10,027 bases of DNA from Perkinsus olseni (lineage: Eukaryota; Perkinsozoa; Perkinsida; Perkinsidae): assembly GCA_013115135.1 (NCBI GenBank), contig JABANP010000968.1, positions 1 through 10,027 on the forward strand. The letters are read 5' to 3'. How positions within the stretch are numbered: position 1 is the stretch's first letter; each line of letters begins with the position of its first letter. This document shows positions 1 through 7,098 of this stretch, one piece after another. The notes beneath the pieces were generated by a model. That model worked only from the letters and a program-made list of their open reading frames with translations, searched no databases and was not told the DNA's origin. The translations under genes were made by a program, and so were the position numbers.

Positions 1-16
1 GGAACGGGTAATTCCC

Positions 17-223
17 AAAATCCAAGGGAGAAGTACAAAATCCAAGGAAGAATCTCGCTCGCCCTGCCGCGCAGTTTCCAAGGAAAAAAGTACAAAATCC
101 AAGGATTGGCCTTTCGGCCAAATCCAAGGAGAATGGTACAGGATCCAAGGAAGAAAGTACAAAATCCAAGGGAAATGGTACAGGATCCAAGGAAGAAAGT
201 ACAAAATCCAAGGAGATTGGTAC
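17..223. repeat. 21-bp tandem repeat array (AAAATCCAAGG unit)
   Basis: Units of about 21 bp run along the start of the window. Each has the core ATCCAAGG followed by a variable stretch and ends in GTAC. From about 119 onward the units are regular and alternate between two versions (AGGATCCAAGGAAGAAAGTAC and AAAATCCAAGGGAAATGGTAC), making a 42-bp higher-order period. The first part is interrupted by unrelated sequence near 51-80 and 107-118. Because 21 is a multiple of three, one plus-strand frame stays open and reads as a seven-residue repeat of the VQDPRKK type. I treat that as a by-product of the period rather than a gene. Confidence 0.85.
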
Positions 224-229
224 AGAGTC

Positions 230-412
230 GATCGGGTTGCCCTGGGGTCTCTTTCGGGATCGGGTTGCCCTGGGGTCTCTTTCGGGATCGGGTTGCCCTG
301 GGGTCCCTTTCGGGATCGGGTTGCCCTGGGGTCCCTTTCGGGATCGGGTTGCCCTGGGGTCCCTTTCGGGATCGGGTTGCCCTGGGGTCCCTTTCGGGAT
401 CGGGTTGCCCTG
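230..412. repeat. 28-bp tandem repeat array, about 6.5 copies
   Basis: The unit GATCGGGTTGCCCTGGGGTC plus TCTTTCGG or CCTTTCGG starts at 230, 258, 286, 314, 342, 370 and 398, exactly 28 bp apart. The first two units carry TCTC where later ones carry TCCC, so the array has spread from a few founders. It abuts the 21-bp array and is followed by a degenerate G-rich tail (GGGTTTCGGGAGGGG, about 414-440). The period is not a multiple of three, so each unit is read in all three frames; the overlapping long reading frames are therefore unlikely to be coding. The regular G-runs could form non-B DNA. Confidence 0.92.
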
Positions 413-667
413 TCGGGTTTCGGGAGGGGTTTCGGGTTTTCCTTTCCTGCCTTCACCCGCAATTAAGGTTCTTTTTTCTTGCCTTTTCCACCTCTGTCAC
501 CTGCAGTTCAGCTCTGCCTCTTTCCTATCGTTTTCTTCAAGAATTTCCTCGTCATGTGTTTGCTCTCCGCGCGGCTCCTTCGCGGACCGCCCACTCCTAC
601 GAACGCGACAACCATACTTTGGATGCATATTTCTGCAACGTTCGAGTATTTCATTAGTAACCTTTGT

Positions 668-754
668 TAAGATTGGACTTGGTCCACTGAGATAATATGA
701 AGACCATGCTAGCTAAGATTGGACTTGGTCCACTGAGATGATGTGCAGACCATG
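668..754. repeat. 46-bp direct tandem duplication
   Basis: Two head-to-tail copies begin at 668 and 714 with TAAGATTGGACTTGGTCCAC. The first part is identical in both copies, and a more variable second half ends in AGACCATG in both. I see no reading frame that explains the conservation, and no third copy in the window. Confidence 0.85.
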
Positions 755-1422
755 ATTTGGTCGCGATTGAAATTAAGCTTCTCTTGCATAAATGTTATTC
801 GCTCTCCACCAATCCGGTTTCCTGTGTTCCCGCTTGCTTCTGCGCGGGCTCACTGCTTCGCGTGTACCTGATTATCTGGCTTACCCGAACTTTACAGTTC
901 AAACACGGCTATCCTCTTTTCCATTTCCCAATCTTGCGCGTGCTTACTTATCCTATCTTCTACAATCTTCTCGCGCTCCGGTGCGGAAACCCCTAAAATA
1001 CAGACATCACTCTGCTTTTCATTACTGCCTCTTCACCTGCCGCTGAGTCTTCAAAGGCTTTGAAGGCCTTGCGTTGCGGCAGTTTGTGTAGGGCTTGCGG
1101 CTTAGCACGACCTGACAAGGATCCGTCGCCAGGTGATCACAGATACCGTTTGCCCTACTCGAGGTTTTCTTGGAACGTTTTTCCGATACTGCTCTCTTGG
1201 TGATCGTCTTCCGGCTTATCTTCTCGTATTCTTCACTCTTATCTAAGGATGAGTTCGGGTTTGGCGAACCCCCTGTGCCCGATGCTTACCGTCCCTGTGC
1301 ATAGCATCTGCCGCTGCCACAGCCTCCACCGGGATTGCGTTCCCCACATCTGCAGTTCCCGCGGACGAATCTGAGAGACACTCCGGAATGATCGCTGGCC
1401 TGGAAGTTTGAGAACCCAAGCT
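755..1422. other. No gene recognised
   Basis: This stretch downstream of the transposase has short open frames on the plus strand (for example 757-996), but none has a recognisable motif, convincing start context or splice partner. It may be element flank or decayed element sequence. I found no inverted copy of it on the other side of the transposase, so I cannot mark a terminal repeat. Confidence 0.4.
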
Positions 1423-3138
1423 CTAGTCGCCGATGTTACCTGCTCTCCCGTTTTCCTCTCCTATCGGCTCCTCTGGGATGTCTGTCTTATGCTTCACCAA
1501 TGCTCCCTTGCTCTTCGTCGGTCTTCCAGCCTTCGGATGAACCGGTAGGTTTACGTTGATTGTACCCGGATCTCCGGCTCCTTCCTCAACCATCAGGTAC
1601 CACTTGAGCAGTACGCAATGCGAGCACTGCGTGAATTTTCCGAAGGACAAGCAGGTACAATAGCAAAGAGGCTCATCTTTCTCCTCGCTTGGAGTAGACG
1701 CTAGTACATGCACGCCAAATACCAGCTCTTCGAATTCGGTGGCCGTGACGAACTTCCTCTCGATGTTCACACCGGCTTCTAGCTGCACCCTCTGCAACGC
1801 TTCTTCTTCAGTCACTTCTCTCCCGTCTCGCTTACTAAAGCTACTGATACAGAATACCCTCACGTCACCTTCTACCACTCCTTTAACCTCGGTTAGTACA
1901 CTTCTCCCTTCCTGCTTCGCGAAGTCGCGTCTTCTTGCAGCTCGCTGCACCATCATCGGATGCGGAGCTGACATCTTCCTCACCGAGATGTGTGCTTCGT
2001 ACTTCCCTCCACGAGAACACGCTCCGTTCGCTGTCAGAAAGTCTTTGCAGGCTGCAAGATAACCTTTGTCACCTGCGAAGGTGGCAAACCGCTGCTTGCC
2101 CAGAAAGCGAGATCTCATGCTAGCAAAGAGACTTTCCATTATATTGTTGAACGATGGCACCGATACAGGCGCGGTCTTCTCCGCAGCCAGCCTCAGTATG
2201 CTGGGCCCGTGAAATACACCGTGTGATTGCAGACCGTTCCATGAGCTCTTCAAGTGTGCCCACATACCACTTCCAAATATGTACTTGACCTCCGGCAGTA
2301 GTAGACCGATATATTTCATGTACAGATCCTCTGTGCAGCAGGCGTAGAAGTTGGCGACTATCCGACGAAGGTAAATGAGGAAAGCGGCTCTTCGGTGCTG
2401 GCCCAATTCATTTCCGCTTTTCTTGCACGACTCGATGTGATGATAGTGACACCGTCGGCATGTGCTGGCTGGCAGTGCTATGCGCGTCCCTCCAATTATA
2501 GATGGACTCGCGTCACATATAATGTGACGGGGCCCCTTGTACGGCTTCCCTGTGCCTCTGAATGTCTCCACTACGGCCCGTAGACGTTCCAGGAGAAACG
2601 ACACGGACTTGGCCGACTCATTGAGGGCTAACGCTCCCAGTAGTGGCGCCACCGTGAATGTCGTGCGGTTGTCGCTGCCGTAGAGACAATGGCATACTCC
2701 GACCACGATAAAGGTGAAGCATCCACGACACGATTTATAGTGCCCGTCAATGCCAAGAACCACGTTCTCCTCGTCCACTTCCTCAACGCACAGAGCATTG
2801 TAGATGTTGATTAGCGTTGACCGAACTCCGATAACGGTCGTGCAGTAGGTAGCTCCTTTTTCGTCCAGTCCTTCGTCCATGCCCAGGAAGTAGTATCCAC
2901 CAAGCAACGGTTTCTTATGCCGCATGGACGGGAAGCACTGTCCCAGTTCTTCTCCAATGCTCCGCAACATCTCATCATTGGTTTCGATGAAGCCCTGTCG
3001 CAACACTTCGCTCTTCACTTCTGCGGCAGTGTACACATGTTTTCTCTCTTTTCCCAGTTTGTGCTTCCTCTTCCGTTTCAAAAGGTTATACAGTGCCGCC
3101 TCCCCGTCTCCTTCGCCGTCCTCGCCCCCTTGCGCCAT
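1423..3138 (-). CDS. MULE (Mutator-like) transposase with SWIM zinc finger
   Basis: A 571-residue protein with the architecture of a Mutator-like element transposase, which cuts and pastes DNA with an RNase H-like DDE core. Seen directly: DGHYK near residue 130 fits the first catalytic Asp; CDASPS near 208 the second; NNIMESLF near 334 is a fitting place for the catalytic Glu. A Cys/His cluster (CRRCHYHH) follows the second Asp. Near residues 490-506, CTC...CSHC matches the SWIM consensus CxCx(n)CxHC, common downstream of MULE cores. Near the C-terminus AGRPTKSKG resembles an AT-hook-like GRP motif. An early basic run (KRKRKHKLGKERK) could bind DNA or target the nucleus. The core is one uninterrupted frame, suggesting recent activity or selection. 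Its Met is uncertain, since the same frame stays open upstream to 3225. Terminal repeats were not found, so an intact element is not proven; a domesticated relative is possible. Confidence 0.85.
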   Translation of the reverse strand: MAQGGEDGEGDGEAALYNLLKRKRKHKLGKERKHVYTAAEVKSEVLRQGFIETNDEMLRSIGEELGQCFPSMRHKKPLLGGYYFLGMDEGLDEKGATYCTTVIGVRSTLINIYNALCVEEVDEENVVLGIDGHYKSCRGCFTFIVVGVCHCLYGSDNRTTFTVAPLLGALALNESAKSVSFLLERLRAVVETFRGTGKPYKGPRHIICDASPSIIGGTRIALPASTCRRCHYHHIESCKKSGNELGQHRRAAFLIYLRRIVANFYACCTEDLYMKYIGLLLPEVKYIFGSGMWAHLKSSWNGLQSHGVFHGPSILRLAAEKTAPVSVPSFNNIMESLFASMRSRFLGKQRFATFAGDKGYLAACKDFLTANGACSRGGKYEAHISVRKMSAPHPMMVQRAARRRDFAKQEGRSVLTEVKGVVEGDVRVFCISSFSKRDGREVTEEEALQRVQLEAGVNIERKFVTATEFEELVFGVHVLASTPSEEKDEPLCYCTCLSFGKFTQCSHCVLLKWYLMVEEGAGDPGTINVNLPVHPKAGRPTKSKGALVKHKTDIPEEPIGEENGRAGNIGD

Positions 3139-3142
3139 TTCC

Positions 3143-3247
3143 TTAATACGACCCCATTCCTCTGGTCTTCTTGATTCTATCTGACCACACGCGTCGCTTT
3201 CTCTTCTGTCTGCCCCACGGCTGCACTACCTCTGCAAAAGCCCGCAT
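3143..3247 (-). CDS. Possible N-terminal exon or out-of-frame extension of the transposase
   Basis: Immediately upstream of the transposase Met, in a different frame, is a 34-residue reading frame from ATG at 3247 to TAA at 3143-3145. It is strongly basic in the middle (GRQKRKRRVW) and looks coding; the frame is also open further upstream into an acidic stretch (EKEIDDLLENN). Meanwhile the transposase frame is itself open without Met up to 3225. The two overlapping open frames suggest either an unspliced N-terminal exon or a frameshift that separated the original N-terminus. I found no convincing splice pair joining them. Confidence 0.35.
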   Translation of the reverse strand: MRAFAEVVQPWGRQKRKRRVWSDRIKKTRGMGSY

Positions 3248-3564
3248 CGCCGTGTTGTTTTCAAGCAAGTCGTCAATTTCCTTCTCAACCTACTACGAGC
3301 CATACTTTCTCTTAGCCCACCGTTTACTTACTCAGGAAATCCTATGAAATAGGCCCCTGGGCTCATTGGGGGTGTTCAATAAACCAATGCAGAATCGATT
3401 TCGTACGACTAGAGATTAACTCCCTGTCTAACAAACTAAGCCTGAAACCCATGATCGTTTCTGGGACTGATTTTCCCTCGTAGAATGCGATTCCAGAATC
3501 GATTCTGAGTTTCGGCATTACTATATTAAATGAGGCGGCTTGTCTGGTATCTGACCACGTGCTA
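3248..3564. other. Mostly unassigned region upstream of the transposase
   Basis: No recognised gene. A minus-strand frame (start GTG at 3593, end 3363) covers part of it. It is in the same frame as a longer minus-strand frame (3896 to 3609) and is separated from it by one TGA at 3609-3611. AGAATCGATTCT (3495-3506) is a perfect 12-bp palindrome, and related CAGAATCG strings occur near 3391 and 3597. Confidence 0.4.
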
Positions 3565-3662
3565 AGTAGTCCTCTCCTGGGTTCAGAGAGCACTTCCAGA
3601 ATCGCTTCTCAGACGACACCTCTAATGCAGGAAGCGCTCTCTGAGTTCGGGAGAGGTCTATT
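3565..3662. repeat. Imperfect inverted repeat, about 33-bp arms
   Basis: The minus-strand reading of 3565-3597 (starting GGAAGTGCTCTCTGA) aligns with the plus strand at 3630-3662 (starting GGAAGCGCTCTCTGA) at about 26 of 33 positions by eye, with a loop of about 32 nt. Translated outward, both arms give related peptides (LSEPRRGLL on minus, LSEFGRGLL on plus). The pattern is either a hairpin or two head-to-head copies of an old coding fragment. Confidence 0.7.
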
Positions 3663-3792
3663 GAACGCCCCAGAGACTCGCAACGATAGATCGGTTACCA
3701 CAGGTCGAGTCTCGTCTTTTTTGGTTTCATTGCCTACTCTCTCATCCGAACTGGAGGAGTGCTTTCTGTTGTAATCAGAACTACTTGCCCAA

Positions 3793-4268
3793 ATGCCGAG
3801 GGGACATTCGATCATCGGAGCTTCAACTCTCTGTTGCTCTCCTGTTGAATCTTCCATGATGTAAGAAGCCTGTGAGAGTTCATTGTTGTATTGCATATCG
3901 TACCCTTAAGGTTATCCTCTATCGTCTAACCTTACCTACTTCGAGACGGAGTTCAACCGCACTTTGTGTGACTACAGGAATATCCGCGGGAATAACCGTC
4001 GGACGATTTTCTCTTTTAACACCTTGATGCAAAGGAAGTCGCCGATCAGAGTGCACTGGAGGCGGTGAATCGTGTGCGTGAAATCTGCACGGCTGCACTC
4101 GAGGCCATCAAGGGGCGATTCCCAACTTGCAGAAGCTTGTGTACTGCGTTTCGTGGAGGTGCTCAGGAGGCTGTCCACGCTGCTGAGGGCAAATTGCTGT
4201 ATCGGAGAGATGGTACCGTTCTCTACGACCCCGTACGTGCAAGGGTGACAGCGAGACAATGGACTTAA
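3793..4268 (+). pseudogene. Decayed copy of the secreted four-Cys protein family (copy 1)
   Basis: This is a damaged relative of the gene at 4559-5527. Seen: a start and first residues (MPRGHSIIGAS, 3793 on) match the HTIIAVSA/HSIMEVSA start of the other copies. The donor ATGATGTAAG at 3861 matches theirs, and the exon-2 opening GGTTATCCTC...TCTAA near 3910 is clear at DNA level. The peptide TYFETEFNRTLCDY aligns with THYESEYGRAQCFY of copy 2. The C-terminal block (REIC...GRFPTCRSLC..., to the stop at 4266-4268) aligns with EAIC...GAYPVYEDLC. Damage: exon 1 is shortened and has lost the hydrophobic core of the signal peptide; the exon 1 to exon 2 phase no longer fits; exon 2-like and exon 3-like sequence are fused without the second intron, in different frames, with a TAA at 4017-4019. 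I infer a pseudogene, though a short C-terminal product from near 4065 cannot be excluded. Confidence 0.75.
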
Positions 4269-4558
4269 TTTAAATTCTCGTTCCCAAAGATCGATCAAGC
4301 ATGGGGTGATCGCTGATGAAGACGTTGTGGCTGTTGTGTACTGCTCAGCACTTGTTGTGATATTAACTCACTAGCTGTTTTCAGTCGATGCATTCTCCTC
4401 GTAGGGCATCGTAGACATCCCAATAAATAGGTGGATGATGCCTTCGTTCGGGCGGTTTCTTCTGACTTCAGTCGAGAATTGTGGGTAAATTGCCATGATG
4501 CAGCAGCAACAGGAGGAGGAGGGGGAGCTGTGATGCAGTCTTGACGTTGACCACTCGA

Positions 4559-5527
4559 ATGTTGACCAAGCAGCATACCATCATCGCGGTTTCAGCTACT
4601 GCCGTAGCCTTCCTGTCGAACCTGCCCCTCGTTAACGCCGCCCTCGGCACGATAGACCCTCACGATGTAAGGAAACTATCCACACATTACACGCTTACCG
4701 TGCAGCTGTGGAGTCTTCATCATCACACAGCCTTACTTTTTCTTGCCCTCAGGGATATCCTCGGTTGTCTAATATGACACATTACGAGAGCGAATACGGC
4801 CGAGCGCAATGCTTCTATGGCGACTATCACGAGGAGCCAGGTTCATCCTTCCACCTCCGCATCACGAAGAACGGCATTCGAACCGGCATGGTGCATTGCC
4901 CCGGGACTCACCGTTGGACTGCTTTTCACGTGGAGTGAGTCGTATGCTTTTCACGCGATATGGGCGTAAGAAATGATCGATAGAACGGTGGTGGAAAAGG
5001 GTTTTATGCCTTGCCCGCTCGCGTTGCAACGATCGCATTTCATAAGGGAATGAGGGTCATGGGCGGACCTTGGTCACAATTAGCGTTCTCTTCTCGGTAG
5101 TTACTCGGGGAGCCGGACCCTTTACTCGTATACCCCGAATACCCATCAGCCTGAGAGGCTACCGTATTTCTTCCGCCACAGAACCCCTCCGGACAATACG
5201 GGCTTGGATCCGCTCAGGGATGGACGATGGGTTGATGGTAGTAACATGAGCAGCCTCGTCGCGGTGGCGAAAAGAATTCGAAGCCACGGAGGTGGTCCAC
5301 TGGTGTTTGTAAACGACGTCATGGCGGAGGGTGACGAAGATATGCTGGAGGCGTCTGAGATTCTCGAAGCTATCTGTCATGCTGCTGTGGAGGCACTGAG
5401 AGGAGCATATCCCGTTTACGAGGACCTTTGCGCTGAATACTACGACACTGCGGAAGGCGCCGTTAGAGCTGTTGGAGAGGATGACTGGGAAGTGGAAGAG
5501 GGCAAGAAGGTGTACCACCCCAAATGA
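4559..5527 (+). CDS. Putative secreted four-Cys protein of an unrecognised family (copy 2), three exons
   Basis: Not recognised as a known family. Proposed exons 4559-4666, 4753-4934 and 5182-5527 encode 211 residues. Residues 1-27 form a typical signal peptide: a basic start (MLTKQH), a hydrophobic core (IIAVSATAVAFLSNLPLV) and a VNA cleavage site. So the product is likely secreted or enters the endomembrane system. The mature part opens with GYPRLSN and has four Cys in two pairs (AQC/VHC in exon 2, EAIC/EDLC in exon 3), possibly disulfides; exon 3 is acidic and helical-looking (AICHAAVEALRG). Evidence for splicing: GTAAGG donor with a CCTTACTTTTTCTTGCCCTCAG acceptor (phase 0), and GTGAGT donor with TTTCTTCCGCCACAG acceptor (phase 2) that rejoin the frame exactly. 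An alternative phase-compatible acceptor lies at 5099-5100. Copies 1 and 3 support the exon 1-2 structure. The start at 4559 is chosen because copy 3 has Met at the same place. Confidence 0.72.
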
Positions 5528-5720
5528 GCTGAGGACCTCGCCATCATTTATCGAGCTGCATTCTTGTTGTTGATGTTCCTTTGACACTAACTCCTAGGAC
5601 CTCACCGATGGCATGACGATGTGGTTGTTGTGTCCAATGCTGAGTCCTTCTTGTGTTAGCTCGAGTCTTGGAGGTTATTATTGGTATCATAGGTTAAAGC
5701 TGGCTTCACACAGATACCCG

Positions 5721-6984
5721 ATGCATGCACTATTCCTCCCTCAGCGATCAGCCTCCCCCGATGTGCCTCCGTATGATGCAGCAGTAGAACTGATCTGTGT
5801 GATAGTATGATGGCCGTTGCACGATCGAGTGGGACGTGGTAGTAGCACTGGGTGGATGCGACTTGCTTCGATTCATCAAGCATATTAATAACGTAGCTTC
5901 AGCACTTGACGGGCTTTTACTGCGATTGGGTAGAAGGATGGCTCCTCCCGGAGATCGGATGTGACCAGACTAGTTGTTGCAGACAGGCTGGAGGAAGGGC
6001 AGAGTGCAAAGGCTGAGGATCTCAGCGATAGAGTGGAGATGATAGCCTCATCTTGGCTCAGAGGTGTGGTGGAGTATCCGCGGCGCAAGGAGGTCAACAG
6101 GGTGGTGCGGAAGATCCGGGGTTCGATTCCTGGCATCGGCAATTCCGTATTATCTTGTGACCGTAGAGCATCTGGTAATCTCCGGTTTTCTTAACGTGGA
6201 CCAGCTTGAAGTATCTTGTGCTGCACGAGTTGTGGATGCTTTCAAGAGGAACGGGATGTCATCCTGAGGATGAGAATTTGGCAGATGTGAAGCTCGAAGA
6301 TGCGGAGTTCTCAACTTCGCTGTCAACTCGCCTGACTGGAGTTGGTCGCAGCCTGTCGGTTACCCTGGCTGCGGGTGGTGATGCCCCTTGCTCGTCGGGG
6401 ATGCCCACCTCTCAGAGAGGTCCTCTCTATCGAGGAGCATCGGCCCCAACATACCCGTCTTCTGCGGGTATGCCCATGACCCGGGCAGGAGACACCAGAT
6501 ACTGCCTTCAATTGAGTACTCGATGCCTGGACGCGATCTCATCGATATCACGACCATCTTACCTCTGCACTTATCAATTCATGTTTATCTGCAATCAGAG
6601 TCGACTATCCCGGGACCCTCAGCATGGGAGGACAGAGGAGGACAGCACTTCCGCTCAAGTCCGTTACTATCATCGATAACTCTATTGTGTCTTCGCGTGC
6701 ACGTTGCTGTTGTTGTTGTTGAGTTAGGGTAGTAAGTAAATCATCGGGGCCCTACGTTATCATCTGCTACTCATGTATACGTCCGCGGCGGATCAGTCGG
6801 CCCTCAAGCAGTACGTAAGGGACCAACACGACAAGGGGAAGGGTCGGTGGCAACACATCACCAGAGCGACCATCGTCCAACCGTTTCAGACTCGTCATCA
6901 TCATCTGTCGACCACTGGGGTAGCCGGGAGGAGATCATCGGTCGAAGGTTCGAGATGATATTCGATGATGCTGGACAGCAGTAG
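5721..6984 (+). CDS. Multi-exon gene, weakly GT90/CAP10 glycosyltransferase-like (model partly unresolved)
   Basis: Single-frame reading breaks this gene into pieces. Proposed exons 5721-5796, 5843-5929, 5983-6146, 6205-6257, 6300-6377 and 6435 onward join in phase through introns of 46, 53, 58, 42 and 57 nt. A later GTAAGG...TTTCAG intron (6815-6889) leads to a stop at 6982-6984. The early part is helical (VELILALGGCDLLRFIKHI, then DRLEEGQSAKAEDLSDRVEM). The later part has NIPVFCGYAHDPGRRHQILP, an AWEDR motif near 6625 and YVRGGSVG near 6790. Their order recalls the Pro-Val-Phe...Ile-Leu-x-Pro, Trp-x-x-Arg/Lys and Trp-Arg-Gly-Ser signatures I associate with GT90 enzymes, which transfer sugars in the secretory pathway. 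This is weak resemblance, not a family call. The exon 4 donor (GTCATC) is poor, and the joint between about 6640 and 6740 is unresolved, so the gene could be damaged. Confidence 0.4.
6703..6722. repeat. Short GTT microsatellite
   Basis: An imperfect GTTGCTGTTGTTGTTGTTG run lies in the unresolved middle of the glycosyltransferase-like gene, most likely in an intron. Repeat-length change here would be a simple source of frame disruption if it were coding. Confidence 0.7.
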
Positions 6985-7080
6985 GCCTACATGGACTCGT
7001 CCGAGATCTACTGAATGGCAACGTGGCACGTGTTCTTTCGTTCTTGCTCGTCCTTACCGTTGGAAAATCTGTGTGTGAAA

Positions 7081-7086
7081 TATAAA
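7081..7086 (+). promoter_or_regulatory. TATAAA motif before the JmjC-like gene
   Basis: TATAAA lies 18 nt upstream of the proposed first ATG (7099) and is followed by a run of eight G. The position suits a core promoter only if the untranslated leader is extremely short, and many protists do not rely on TATA boxes. It is a single-motif observation with no second promoter element visible. Confidence 0.2.
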
Positions 7087-7098
7087 GCCTGGGGGGGG

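Noticed and set aside
230..412. CRISPR-like array
   Set aside because: Direct head-to-tail units with no unique spacers, in a eukaryotic setting.
106..657. 183-residue open frame through the tandem arrays
   Set aside because: It begins at TTG, and its repeats arise from the 21- and 28-bp DNA periods; the 28-bp units are read in shifting frames. There is no independent sign of coding.
5159..5587. 142-residue minus-strand open frame
   Set aside because: It is the shadow of exon 3 of secreted-family copy 2, which has homologues (copy 1) and splice support on the plus strand.
6120..6130. GGTTCGATTCC, a perfect Pol III B box, with an A-box-like TGGCTCAGAGG at 6054-6064: possible tRNA or tRNA-derived SINE
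   Set aside because: No acceptor or T stem pairs properly, the box spacing is long, and the stretch reads as a well-formed coding exon (GSIPGIGNS). Chance or a very old relic is more likely.
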